Counted from the stretch's first letter, positions 1 through 8,365 are shown. The stretch: DNA of 64,000 nucleotides from Paenibacillus antibioticophila (GCF_000455265.1 NZ_HG005141.1:1-64000); one strand, 5' to 3'. The notes: generated by a model from the sequence alone, not told the origin. Translations and numbers: made by a program.

Positions 1-17
1 TCAAACTCTCCATTAAG
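1..17 (-). rRNA. 16S rRNA, first bases only
   Basis: On the minus strand the window ends in TGGAGAGTTTGA, the conserved 5' start of bacterial 16S rRNA (canonical AGAGTTTGATCCTGG). The gene continues past the left edge. The mature 5' end near position 17 is inferred by comparison with Bacillus 16S; the leader and promoters that follow support the call. Confidence 0.85.
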
Positions 18-225
18 ATGCGACGAATGTCGCGTCACCCGTTCGGAAGGCATCGTTCTCGTTAGAGCCGATCCTTCCGGACGATTAGGTGTTTGACTTG
101 CTCATTTCAAAAACTGACGATATAAAATCGTTTATTTATTGACGTGTTCCATCTGTTCAGTTTTCAAAGAACTTGCTTACAATATTCGACTCATCCATTA
201 CTCAGATCAGATTTTGTCGAACAGT
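18..225 (-). other. rRNA operon leader with hairpins and boxA
   Basis: This is the transcribed leader before the 16S gene. A GCGAC/GTCGC hairpin lies at 20-33, just before the mature end. A longer stem at 44-79 pairs CGGAAGG and ATCG with CGAT and CCTTCCG, as expected for an rRNA processing stem. At 157-173 the minus strand reads AGTTCTTTGAAAACTGAAC, a Firmicutes boxA antitermination signal. The small open frames here are not genes. Confidence 0.8.
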
Positions 226-230
226 TACTT

Positions 231-259
231 ATTATATTTACCTCACTTCGATATGTCAA
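231..259 (-). promoter_or_regulatory. Proximal rRNA promoter
   Basis: The minus strand has a consensus -35 TTGACA (259-254), a 17-nt spacer and a consensus -10 TATAAT (236-231). An A-rich stretch immediately upstream (about 262-285) resembles an UP element. Position and strength fit the main promoter of the rRNA operon. Confidence 0.85.
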
Positions 260-328
260 GATGTTTTTTCTTCCTATGTTTTTCTTCCCATCTTGTCCGG
301 CAGGGCGCCGTCCGAAGCGACAAATAAT

Positions 329-357
329 AATTTACCACGTATGCAATAGGATTACAA
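329..357 (-). promoter_or_regulatory. Possible second rRNA promoter
   Basis: TTGTAA (357-352) and TAAATT (334-329) are separated by 17 nt on the minus strand, about 100 bp upstream of the consensus promoter. Tandem promoters are usual for rRNA operons. Each box matches consensus at 4 of 6 positions, so this is a tentative call. Confidence 0.4.
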
Positions 358-390
358 TAAGTAAATGCTTCCAACGTAAAGGACGCAAAA

Positions 391-433
391 ATGGACCATA
401 AGGAGAAGCACAGCGCTTCTAATCATGGTCCAT
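391..433 (-). terminator. Terminator after solute-binding protein gene 1
   Basis: ATGGACCAT (391-399) pairs with ATGGTCCAT (425-433), and an inner AGAAGC/GCTTCT stem extends the hairpin. On the minus strand it is followed by TTTTGCG. It lies 13 bp after the stop of the lipoprotein gene and separates it from the rRNA promoters. The T-run is short. Confidence 0.6.
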
Positions 434-446
434 TCAGCTATTAAGT

Positions 447-1958
447 TTATTCTTCGTCTGTTGAGTCTACGGACTCGACTTCAACGCTTATACCGCCTCC
501 GGAGCTACTGCTTGACTCCGTGTCGTTGGTACCGGTATCTTCTTTTCCTTTATTGGCCTCCTGATCTTTAATGGCCTTATCCAAGATAACCTGTCCTTCC
601 TGCTCCATCGCCTGCAAGGCTTCCTCAACCGACTTCTTCTTCTCCTGCACCAGCTTCAATTGTTCCTCTTGAACCGCATAGAACTGCATGTAGAAGTCAT
701 TCGGTATCTTGCTCATTCGCTCATAAGATGAGCTTTGATCCAGCTTAGGCTTAAGTGCGTAGAAGGCCTCAAGACTGTGTCCATCGTACTCCTTTGAATA
801 TCCCATGCGTGACAGAAGTCCACTATTGAGCGTTCTGGACTTGACCTTCGCATATTCTTCTCCATTGATGAACTTAATGAAGTCCCAGGCTGCATCCGCA
901 TTCGGCGAATCGGCCCGGATTGCAAAAATATCGCTAAAGAAGATATTACGGGATATCTCAGGGTCTGCAGGATCTACCGGACCAGCCACGATACCAATCT
1001 CGAATGGTGTGTAATCCTTCATGTAGGAGCCGGACTCTTTCAAATTCTGCAAGGTATATGGATCGCCAATTGTCATGGCCATTCTGCCCATCAGGAACAA
1101 TTGACTCTTGTAATACTCCTCCATCGAACCGCCGGTAAACCCGCCATCCTCAGGGATGTACACACTGCCGGATTCCAGCGCATCAAATGCGAGCTTGTAG
1201 ACTCTTTTCCAGGCATCCGTATTCAGAGTCACCTTCATCGTATCCGGGTTCACCTGGTTAAGTCCCTCTGTAGAGGAGATCATGCTCACCAGGTTCGAGA
1301 AGTTCATGCCGTACTGCGCACCGTAGCCATATACTCTTGAATCCGCATCTCCATCAGTTGGAAATCGGCGGGCCAGATCGAGAATTTCCTGCCAGGTAAT
1401 ATTATTTTGCGGCGGATCAATACCGTATTTGTTGAACAGATCCACATTATAGAACAACGCTTGTCCATGGAAGGTCGGACTTAACCCGTATAATTTACCG
1501 GCTCCTTTTTCCTTCAACATTTCAATTAATGCAGGATAAATCGTCTCGGTGTCATACTTGTCGCGCGTAATGAATGAATCCAGCTCCATTAATCTTCCTT
1601 CAGAGACCATTTTTTCATAGCTACTGGAATCAATCATAAGCACATCCGGTTTCTGCTCTTCAATAAAATCTAACGTCGCCTGATACTGGTCTTCGATAAC
1701 TGCGCCACCGCTATACATACTATTTGTGCTGACTACTTCAATATCTACATCATCATATCTCATCGAGAACAAATCACCATATTGTTGAAAGAAATACCCT
1801 TCGTCCCAAAACATAACCTTCATGCTCCGTCGTACATCCGACTGTTTCGCAGGGGCTGGACCGCACCCGGCCAGCAGCACTAATACGGCGCAAATTGCCG
1901 CAATGGTCAGCTTCCGCATGCGGCTTCTATTCTTTCGTTCAGAAAACATAGTTAACAT
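447..1958 (-). CDS. Orphan extracellular solute-binding lipoprotein (family 1)
   Basis: This is a substrate-binding lipoprotein of the MalE-like family 1, anchored outside the membrane. A basic N-terminus is followed by a hydrophobic segment ending in the lipobox LLAGC near residue 32. The body has features typical of sugar-binding SBPs (YGLSPTFHGQALFYNVDLF, MTWQEIL-type and GRMAMTIGDPY segments). The last ~45 residues are a low-complexity acidic/Ser/Gly tail, which is unusual for this family. AGGAGG lies 4 nt before the ATG used here. It is clearly paralogous to the protein at 2649-4148 across its whole length. No permease or ATPase gene is nearby, so the substrate is unknown and a partner ABC transporter must be encoded elsewhere, or the protein is a sensor. 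Confidence 0.85.
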   Translation of the reverse strand: MLTMFSERKNRSRMRKLTIAAICAVLVLLAGCGPAPAKQSDVRRSMKVMFWDEGYFFQQYGDLFSMRYDDVDIEVVSTNSMYSGGAVIEDQYQATLDFIEEQKPDVLMIDSSSYEKMVSEGRLMELDSFITRDKYDTETIYPALIEMLKEKGAGKLYGLSPTFHGQALFYNVDLFNKYGIDPPQNNITWQEILDLARRFPTDGDADSRVYGYGAQYGMNFSNLVSMISSTEGLNQVNPDTMKVTLNTDAWKRVYKLAFDALESGSVYIPEDGGFTGGSMEEYYKSQLFLMGRMAMTIGDPYTLQNLKESGSYMKDYTPFEIGIVAGPVDPADPEISRNIFFSDIFAIRADSPNADAAWDFIKFINGEEYAKVKSRTLNSGLLSRMGYSKEYDGHSLEAFYALKPKLDQSSSYERMSKIPNDFYMQFYAVQEEQLKLVQEKKKSVEEALQAMEQEGQVILDKAIKDQEANKGKEDTGTNDTESSSSSGGGISVEVESVDSTDEE

Positions 1959-2160
1959 AATACCTCCTGATCAATTTAGAAAATGTAGTTCGGTTCTCCC
2001 TCATATGTAGCAGGATAACAAAGATAAAATATGCCTTCCGCTCCCCCTTCTTTTTATACGGTCTCTTTGGATATACGTATGAGTCCTCGGTCTGGTTACA
2101 ATATATCATCTATTATTTTCCAATAGAAGAATTTCTCTGGAAAGTAGGATAGGAGGCTCA
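1959..2160. other. Intergenic region upstream of solute-binding gene 1
   Basis: About 200 bp contain the ribosome binding site of the lipoprotein gene and presumably its promoter. I could not assign a convincing -35/-10 pair, and I see no other gene here. Confidence 0.4.
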
Positions 2161-2322
2161 TTAGTTAAGTAGCCTGCCTTCCATACCCCCGATTTTTAGA
2201 TACTTCTTGATCAGATCGATAACTCGTTTGTCCTCAATTTGTTTGCGCAAAAGATCCAGAAGCAGCTCATGATTCAACGTATCGAAGTATTTCGACAGGT
2301 CGATTTCTAACACGTAACTTAT
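2161..2322 (-). pseudogene. Group II intron reverse transcriptase fragment
   Basis: The frame contains YVLEIDLSKYFDTLNHELL followed by a helical segment rich in K and L. This matches the reverse transcriptase palm region of LtrA-type group II intron proteins, in which an IDL-KFFD motif holds a catalytic Asp. The homology covers only about 50 residues. It ends at a stop just before the region where the QGGPLSP motif is expected, and nothing upstream in the same frame (to 2502) resembles an RT. It is a decayed piece of a mobile element lying between the two paralogous lipoprotein genes. Confidence 0.75.
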
Positions 2323-2514
2323 CCCTCCGCTCTCATGCATACCCTTCGCGTTCCATGCTATCCCTTTGCCGGCAACAAGCTTTACTCTGTGTTTCGGATT
2401 TTTTTCCACAGCACATCTGTGGACCTCCCGGGGTAAGAACGATAACTTTCTCCTTATCCATCTGTCACATCTACATGATGAGATTCGGGCAGTATGGGAC
2501 ATACCGGACGCACC

Positions 2515-2558
2515 TAAAAAAGAGGCTAGCCTTAGTCATGACCTTGGCTAACCTCCTT
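2515..2558 (-). terminator. Terminator after solute-binding protein gene 2
   Basis: On the minus strand AGGAGGTTAGCC pairs with GGCTAGCCTC around a 14-nt loop and is followed by TTTTTT. It lies about 90 bp downstream of the second lipoprotein gene and is a well-formed intrinsic terminator. Confidence 0.75.
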
Positions 2559-2648
2559 TGAAGTTGCTATTTTTTTAGCGTCGGCCCCAGGCGCAGAATC
2601 GCGTAGGGGTCTATGTTATATTCGTTATCCATCTATAGATGGTAAGAG

Positions 2649-4148
2649 CTACTCTACCGTCACACTAACCTCATCTGCTGTATTATCCGCTGTGCCGGAT
2701 TCAGCGCCGCTCTCGCCAGATGTGGCTGCATCGTCAGCTTCGCCGGCTGTGCTGCCGTCATCAGAGCCTTTTTCCGCCGCCTCGTCCTTAATTGCCTTAT
2801 TCAGTAAAGCCTGCGACTCGTCCTCAATGGTCTGGAGGGCTTCTTCAATAGACTTCTTCTTGTCTTGAGCCAGTTGGATCTCTCGGGTCAGAATGCCGTA
2901 GTATTCCATATGAAATGCTTCCGGAATTTTGGTGTAATCCTCACTACTATCACTATTGAGACTTGGCTTCAGCTTATAAAATACATCCAGGTTTAACCCA
3001 TTGTATTCCTTGCTGACATTCATTCGAGATAACAGACCGCCGTTCATCGTTCTGGACTTGACCTTGGCAAATTTCTCGCTATTAACGAATTTGATAAATT
3101 CCCAAGCCGCATCCGCGTTAGGAGAGTTGGCCCGAATGCCAAAGATATCGTTGAAGAAAATATTCCGGGATGTCTCCGGGTCCGCCGGATCCACAGGTCC
3201 TGCTACAGCCCCAAGTTGGAACGGCTTATAATCATTAACCCGATCCTGTACGTCCTTGAGGTTTTGAAGCATATACGGGCCTTCTACTGTCATGGCCATG
3301 CGCCCCATCAAGAACAGTTGACTCTTATAATAATCCTCCATTGATCCCCCCTGGAACGCAGTATCACCTGGGTTATAGATGGCCTGAGAGTCTATCGCAT
3401 CCATAGCCAGCTTATAGGCTTGCTTCCATGAATCCGTGTTCAGTGTAACTTGCATGGTGTCTGTATTGATAAACTTCAAGCCTTGTGTAGCGGCTATGTT
3501 GGAAGCCAGTTGCTCCATCGTCATACCGTAATTCGTACCGAAGCCATATACCCGAGTGTCCGTGTCTCCATCGGTAGGAAAACGCCGAGCCGTGTCAAGA
3601 ATCTCCTGCCAGGTCATCCCGTCATGCGGCACTTCGATGCCATATTTGGTGAACAAATCAGCATTGTAGAAAATGACATTGCCATAAAAGGTTGGAGCTA
3701 AGCCATACAGCTTGCCGCCCCCCTTGTCCTTGAGGATTTCCATAAGAGCAGGATAAATGGACTGGGTATCATACTTATCCCGTTCGATCAGCGTATCCAT
3801 CTCTGCCAGCTTGCCTTCGGAAGCCATCCTCTCATAGGTCTCCGTATTTAACATAACGACATCAGGCTGTTCTTTCTCTATGAATTCCTCCAAAGCTTTA
3901 TTGTAGTCCACTAAGCCATCCGGATTGTCGCGATAGATGCGGTTTGTGCTGACAACCTCAATCTCGATGTTCGGCTTCTCCATCGCAAATAAATCGCCAT
4001 ATTGCTGGAAGAAGTACCCCTCATCCGAAAACATAACCTTTAAGCTGGATGTCTGCTCTGCTTCTGGTGCAGGACGGCTGGTACAGCCCGCAAGCACAGC
4101 AGATGCCAACACAACCATGAGCCCTTTATTCAACCATGATCCCTTCAT
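2649..4148 (-). CDS. Orphan extracellular solute-binding lipoprotein (paralog)
   Basis: This is a second MalE-like family 1 solute-binding lipoprotein, colinear with the one at 447-1958. They share, for example, DEGYFFQQYGDLF, RFPTDGD, YKSQLFLMGRMAMT and GPVDPADPE. A signal peptide ends in the lipobox VLAGC. The C-terminal ~50 residues form an acidic Ala/Ser/Gly/Asp tail ending VSVTVE, echoing the ISVEVE near the end of paralog 1. The start is ATG at 4148, 5 nt after GGAGG; the upstream TTG at 4160 overlaps that ribosome binding site and was rejected. The gene follows the radical SAM/peptide unit on the same strand, with a terminator between. No transport partner is encoded nearby. Confidence 0.85.
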   Translation of the reverse strand: MKGSWLNKGLMVVLASAVLAGCTSRPAPEAEQTSSLKVMFSDEGYFFQQYGDLFAMEKPNIEIEVVSTNRIYRDNPDGLVDYNKALEEFIEKEQPDVVMLNTETYERMASEGKLAEMDTLIERDKYDTQSIYPALMEILKDKGGGKLYGLAPTFYGNVIFYNADLFTKYGIEVPHDGMTWQEILDTARRFPTDGDTDTRVYGFGTNYGMTMEQLASNIAATQGLKFINTDTMQVTLNTDSWKQAYKLAMDAIDSQAIYNPGDTAFQGGSMEDYYKSQLFLMGRMAMTVEGPYMLQNLKDVQDRVNDYKPFQLGAVAGPVDPADPETSRNIFFNDIFGIRANSPNADAAWEFIKFVNSEKFAKVKSRTMNGGLLSRMNVSKEYNGLNLDVFYKLKPSLNSDSSEDYTKIPEAFHMEYYGILTREIQLAQDKKKSIEEALQTIEDESQALLNKAIKDEAAEKGSDDGSTAGEADDAATSGESGAESGTADNTADEVSVTVE

Positions 4149-4230
4149 CTTTACCTCCAAAATATAGATATTTTAGTAGAGTTCTCTATGGATAGAACGA
4201 ATCAAAGAAGTAATAGTTTCTTTATCCAGA

Positions 4231-4277
4231 AAAAATCCGACCCAAAACAGCTCTTAAGAACTGTACAGATCGGATTA
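4231..4277 (-). terminator. Terminator of the radical SAM/peptide unit
   Basis: On the minus strand AATCCGA pairs with TCGGATT, and an inner ACAG..TCTTAAGA..CTGT palindrome extends the stem. A TTTTTTC run follows. It lies about 25 bp after the small peptide gene, so maturase and peptide form a unit separate from the downstream lipoprotein gene. Confidence 0.8.
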
Positions 4278-4301
4278 AGGCAGGCATTCAAAGATGGAAA
4301 A

Positions 4302-4385
4302 TTAGCTCAAATTGCCTGGGACTGACTTAGTCAGACGTCCGGTTTTGACAAGAGCCGCTTGGGCTGCGGAACGAATTACTTTCAT
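4302..4385 (-). CDS. 27-residue candidate RiPP precursor peptide
   Basis: This short frame begins MKVIRSAAQAALVK and ends in a Thr/Gly/Arg/Lys/Ser-rich core finishing PGNLS. It is preceded by AAGGAGGTG, a near-perfect Shine-Dalgarno 6 nt before the ATG, stronger than that of most genes around it. It starts 55 bp after the stop of the radical SAM/SPASM maturase on the same strand and is followed by an intrinsic terminator. That arrangement is characteristic of a peptide natural product precursor. The peptide has no Cys, Trp, Tyr, Phe or His. Cys-based sactionine and lanthionine bridges, and Trp or Tyr crosslinks of the streptide or darobactin type, are therefore excluded. Epimerisation or an aliphatic C-C link remains possible. 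The product and any activity are unknown. Confidence 0.65.
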   Translation of the reverse strand: MKVIRSAAQAALVKTGRLTKSVPGNLS

Positions 4386-4440
4386 GCTGATCACCTCCTT
4401 ATCTAGATCAAGCGTGTGCCTGGATTCATGTGGCTGCCCA

Positions 4441-5814
4441 TCAGCCTAAAGTTCGGGCAAATTCCTCTTCCTGCTGCGATTGCAGCCAGATGGTCCGGAG
4501 TGTTTTTTTGATCTGCCGTTTCTCATAAGAGCATGGCCGCTGACCGGTACGCATTCGATATAACGGACAATGGTTGCCCTGACAGGCAGGGCGGAAAAAG
4601 CACGCCTGGCACTTCTCATCCGTCTCCTCACCCGATGTTGTCCAGAGGGCAAGCTTGTCATAATCGATCTCAAGCGTTCCATCCTGATGGACATGCCCAA
4701 GTCGATTGTCGTCCTGCTCCATGGCCACAGAGCATTTGTACAATACTCCGTCCGAGCCGATCACCAATGAATTGGGCTTGGCCGCATAGCATACAGCTCC
4801 TGTGGGCAGCAAAGTATCAGAGATAAAGCTGCTAACCGTAAGCCCCTCTGCAATCGCACGTTCATTGAATTCCCAAATCTTGATGTCCTTAGTTCGTTCG
4901 TCGCATACAGGCAAATTCAGGTCATTCTCTCCCCCCATACAGCCGACTGGACGGAAATACACCTTGAAACGGGGATCATCTCCAAACCATTCCTTAAGCA
5001 TGGGAATGAAGCGTTCTACAGAATCCAGATTACTATTGTCAAAGTTAACGCGAATATTAATTTCAAACGGACGATCTACTTCTTTAAGTGTTAATAGGTT
5101 CTGGAGGATCGTATCAAATGTCCCCCCGCCCCCATGAAGCCCGCGACGGCTGTCGTGCACCTGCGCTTCGCCATCCAGGGTGACCATAAACCGTTCCACG
5201 TGCAAATCCAGCATCTGCTCGAAGCGTTCTCTGGTTAAATAATAGCCGTTCGTGGACATTTCTGCCCCATATACGGCTCCATTGGCCTCACAGGAGTCCA
5301 TAAAGGAACGCGATAGGCGTTCAATCACATGGGGAGCCAACAGAGGTTCTCCGCCATGCCAGCTAATGGTCAAACGATTCAGGGTTCTTGCCCGTTCTTT
5401 CATATAAGCCTCAAGACCTTCGATAACCTCGGGGCGCATGGTAGCTCGCGGAAAGCTCTCATAGCAGTAAGTGCAGCGAAAATTGCACGCCTCCGTCACA
5501 AGCAGGACCAAATGCATCGTATCCTGTGCATGCATCGATTGGTGAAGGAATGTAGCGCGGCGTTCTTCGTCCACGGTTGTCTCAACCAGAAACCCGTGCT
5601 CTATCAAACTCGCGTACAGTGGGGGAGCCGGGTCCGGTGCCGGCATTCCAGGCCGCAGCCATTCCAGAACCTGAGTCCGTTCTTCAGGAGAAAAGGAAGC
5701 GATCGCTCCAGTGTAGCTGTTGTACAGCACTACTCCTCCTGCATCTTCTCCGCTCTGCGCATTAAAACGCGACGGTTTCCACTGTATTGCGTGCCGATTC
5801 ATTATGCATTCCAT
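4441..5814 (-). CDS. Radical SAM/SPASM peptide maturase
   Basis: The ~100-residue N-terminus (VVLYNSYTGAIASFSPEE) looks like the short RRE/PqqD-like region found in peptide-modifying radical SAM enzymes. The radical SAM core has CNFRCTYC (CxxxCxxC, the 4Fe-4S/SAM site) and WHGGEPLL. The C-terminus (about residues 330-430) carries many Cys (CYAAK, YKCSVA, CQACFFRPACQGNHC), a SPASM domain binding auxiliary Fe-S clusters. Such proteins modify ribosomal peptides or act as anaerobic sulfatase maturases; no sulfatase is nearby, while a 27-residue peptide gene follows immediately. The start is uncertain: ATG 5814 and ATG 5802 (MNRHAIQ) both have weak ribosome binding sites. Family assignment is firm; the substrate is inferred from position. 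Confidence 0.85.
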   Translation of the reverse strand: MECIMNRHAIQWKPSRFNAQSGEDAGGVVLYNSYTGAIASFSPEERTQVLEWLRPGMPAPDPAPPLYASLIEHGFLVETTVDEERRATFLHQSMHAQDTMHLVLLVTEACNFRCTYCYESFPRATMRPEVIEGLEAYMKERARTLNRLTISWHGGEPLLAPHVIERLSRSFMDSCEANGAVYGAEMSTNGYYLTRERFEQMLDLHVERFMVTLDGEAQVHDSRRGLHGGGGTFDTILQNLLTLKEVDRPFEINIRVNFDNSNLDSVERFIPMLKEWFGDDPRFKVYFRPVGCMGGENDLNLPVCDERTKDIKIWEFNERAIAEGLTVSSFISDTLLPTGAVCYAAKPNSLVIGSDGVLYKCSVAMEQDDNRLGHVHQDGTLEIDYDKLALWTTSGEETDEKCQACFFRPACQGNHCPLYRMRTGQRPCSYEKRQIKKTLRTIWLQSQQEEEFARTLG

Positions 5815-5958
5815 CTTTCATATCAGTGTGGTTCATGATTGCCGGAAAGACTGCGCCTTCCCCAAACCCTTACCTATCATGAAAGGAACCCAGCGGAAAT
5901 TTCAATGACTTGTATCACTTTTAAGTAAGGGCGTAATCATTGCAATACTGGACCATAG

Positions 5959-5988
5959 AAAAAAGCTATGCCAGGGCATAGCTTTTTT
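5959..5988. terminator. Symmetrical terminator between divergent genes
   Basis: AAAAAAGCTATGCC and GGCATAGCTTTTTT form a perfect hairpin with a tiny loop, active as a terminator in either direction. It lies between the divergent maturase and metE genes, so it does not follow either coding region. It may be an attenuator-like element in the metE leader or a relic of a lost gene. No S-box, T-box or SAM riboswitch sequence was recognised in this leader. Confidence 0.7.
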
Positions 5989-6054
5989 ATGTTTCCCGAT
6001 AGCAGCTTCCGCACTCTATACTAAAACCAACTATTCAGCAAGGAGCTGTTACCA

Positions 6055-8325
6055 TTGAAAACATCCATTATCGGTTATCCACGAGTCGGCGCGCTCAGAG
6101 AGCTTAAATTTGCATCCGAAAAATACTTCAAAGGCGTGCTTCCCGTCGAAGAACTGCAGCAGACGGCGGCTCAGCTTAGATCGGCGCACTGGAAGCTTCA
6201 GCAGGAGAACGGCGTCGATTTCATTCCATCCAACGATTTTTCCTTCTACGACGGACTGCTCGACACGGCTTGCTTGCTTGGAATCATTCCGCAAAGATAC
6301 CAAGCGCTCGGCCTAAGCCCGCTGGAGACGTACTTCGCAATGGCGAGAGGCTATCAAGGCGACAAAGGCGACGTTAAAGCGCTGGCGATGAAAAAATGGT
6401 TCAACACGAACTATCACTATATGGTGCCCGAAATCGACGATGCGACAAGCATCCGTTTGACCGGATCGAAGCTGTTCGACGAATTTACGGAAGCAAAGCA
6501 GCTTGGCATCGCAACCAAGCCTGTGCTGATTGGACCATTCACTCTGCTCAAGCTTGCGAGATTCACAGGCTCGAAGAACGCAAAAGATTTCGTGCCTGCG
6601 GTTATCGAGGCTTATACGGCTATCCTGAACCAATTGAACACGCTTGGCGCAGCATGGCTTCAACTGGATGAGCCTGCATTGGTAACGGATTTGACTGCGG
6701 AAGATATCGCGCTGTTCACAGAGCTGTATAAGGGTATCTTGTCCGCCAAAGGCAGCGTAAAGGTTGCCTTGCAATCGTATTTTGGAGACGTTCGCGACTG
6801 CTATCAGGCGCTTCAAGCGCTGCCGTTCGACGGAATCGGCATCGACTTCGTCGAGGGCAAGCAGTCTTTGGACCTCGTGCGCAAGCATGGCTTCGCAAGC
6901 GACAAGGTACTGTTCGCTGGTGTAATCAACGGCAAGAACATCTGGAAGAACCAATACAAGCAGACAATTGCCCTCGTTCGCGAGATCGGCAAGCATGCAA
7001 GCCAAGTCGTGCTCGGCACTTCATGCTCGCTGCTTCATGTCCCATACACGATTAAGCACGAAAAGAAACTGCCGGAGCAAAATAAGCAATATTTCGCGTT
7101 CGCGGAGGAAAAGCTGCGCGAGCTTGCAGAGCTCAAGTCGATCCTGGAGCAGGCGAGCCCTGAAGCCTCCGCTTTATATACGGAGAATGAGAAGCTGTTC
7201 AGTGCATCGCGCCTCACAAACGACAACTCGGTACAGAAGAGAGTGGCGGAATTGACGGAGGCCGACTTCACGAGACTTCCCGACTTCGCCGAGCGAGAAG
7301 CAATTCAGAAAGCGAAATTCAATCTGCCGCCGCTACCTACGACGACGATTGGTTCGTTCCCTCAGACCGCTGATGTCCGGGCGAATCGCGCAGCCTTCAA
7401 GAAAGGCAACATCACCGAGCAACAGTATAAGCAATTTAACTTTGACCGAATCGCAGAATGTATTGCACAGCAGGAAAAAATCGGAATTGACGTCATTGTC
7501 CATGGCGAATACGAGCGCAACGACATGGTTGAATACTTTGGCGAATGCCTGGATGGCTTTATCTTCACGGAGAACGCCTGGGTGCAGTCTTACGGAACGC
7601 GCTGCGTAAAACCGCCGGTTGTATGGGGCGACATTAGCCGCAGCAAGCCGATTACTGTAGAATATTCGGCGTTTGCGAAGAGCCGTACTAACAAGCTGGT
7701 CAAAGGTATGCTGACGGGTCCGGTGACGATCCTGAACTGGTCGTTCCCTCGCGAAGATATCAGCCTGAAGGAAAGCGCTCTTCAGATCGGTCTTGCGATT
7801 CGTGACGAAGTACTCGATCTCGAAGCCAACGGCATCGAGATGATCCAGATCGACGAAGCCGCATTAAGAGAAAAGCTTCCATTGCGTCATTCAGACTGGC
7901 AGAGCGAATACTTGAGCTGGGCGATTCCTGCCTTCAGACTTGTGCACAGCGGCGTTAAACCCGAAACGCAAATTCATACTCATATGTGCTACAGCCAGTT
8001 CAGCGATATCATTCGCGATATCGATGCGATGGATGCCGATGTCATTACTTTCGAAGCGTCCCGTTCGGATCTAGCCATCATCGATGCGATTAACGAATGC
8101 GGCTTCCGTACTGAAGTCGGCCCCGGCGTATACGACATCCATTCGCCTCGGATTCCTAGCGTCGACGAGCTTAAACAAGGGCTGAACCGCATGCTCGACA
8201 AGATCGAAGTCTCCAAGCTATGGGTGAACCCGGACTGCGGACTTAAAACTCGCGGTGTTACGGAAACGTGGGCCAGCCTGGAGAACCTTGTCCAAGCAGC
8301 CAAAGAAGTAAGAGCAACCCTGTAA
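6055..8325 (+). CDS. metE: Cobalamin-independent methionine synthase MetE
   Basis: This enzyme transfers a methyl group from 5-methyltetrahydropteroyl-triglutamate to homocysteine, the last step of methionine synthesis, without B12. The length of 756 residues is typical of the two-barrel family. The N-terminal barrel begins SIIGYPRVGALRELK. The C-terminal catalytic barrel starts LPTTTIGSFPQT and contains the zinc and substrate motifs IHTHMCYSQF (His-x-Cys) and VNPDCGLKTRG (last Cys). The start is TTG at 6055 with AAGGAG 9 nt upstream. The gene is monocistronic and convergent with a LysR regulator. A B12 riboswitch lies 3' of it on the other strand, upstream of that regulator (see findings). 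Confidence 0.95.
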   Translation: MKTSIIGYPRVGALRELKFASEKYFKGVLPVEELQQTAAQLRSAHWKLQQENGVDFIPSNDFSFYDGLLDTACLLGIIPQRYQALGLSPLETYFAMARGYQGDKGDVKALAMKKWFNTNYHYMVPEIDDATSIRLTGSKLFDEFTEAKQLGIATKPVLIGPFTLLKLARFTGSKNAKDFVPAVIEAYTAILNQLNTLGAAWLQLDEPALVTDLTAEDIALFTELYKGILSAKGSVKVALQSYFGDVRDCYQALQALPFDGIGIDFVEGKQSLDLVRKHGFASDKVLFAGVINGKNIWKNQYKQTIALVREIGKHASQVVLGTSCSLLHVPYTIKHEKKLPEQNKQYFAFAEEKLRELAELKSILEQASPEASALYTENEKLFSASRLTNDNSVQKRVAELTEADFTRLPDFAEREAIQKAKFNLPPLPTTTIGSFPQTADVRANRAAFKKGNITEQQYKQFNFDRIAECIAQQEKIGIDVIVHGEYERNDMVEYFGECLDGFIFTENAWVQSYGTRCVKPPVVWGDISRSKPITVEYSAFAKSRTNKLVKGMLTGPVTILNWSFPREDISLKESALQIGLAIRDEVLDLEANGIEMIQIDEAALREKLPLRHSDWQSEYLSWAIPAFRLVHSGVKPETQIHTHMCYSQFSDIIRDIDAMDADVITFEASRSDLAIIDAINECGFRTEVGPGVYDIHSPRIPSVDELKQGLNRMLDKIEVSKLWVNPDCGLKTRGVTETWASLENLVQAAKEVRATL

Positions 8326-8333
8326 TAGCAAGC

Positions 8334-8365
8334 AAGAGGATGGGCTCAGGCGAGCTCATCCTCTT
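8334..8365. terminator. Bidirectional hairpin between metE and lysR
   Basis: AAGAGGATG (8334-8342) pairs with CATCCTCTT (8357-8365), extended by GCT/AGC. It lies in the 20-bp gap between convergent stops and overlaps the end of the LysR gene. The T-tracts are poor on both strands, so efficiency is uncertain and readthrough into antisense of either gene is possible. Confidence 0.6.

Noticed and set aside
139-401. Two small plus-strand frames near the left edge
   Set aside because: They overlap the rRNA promoters and leader on the other strand; no ribosome binding site.
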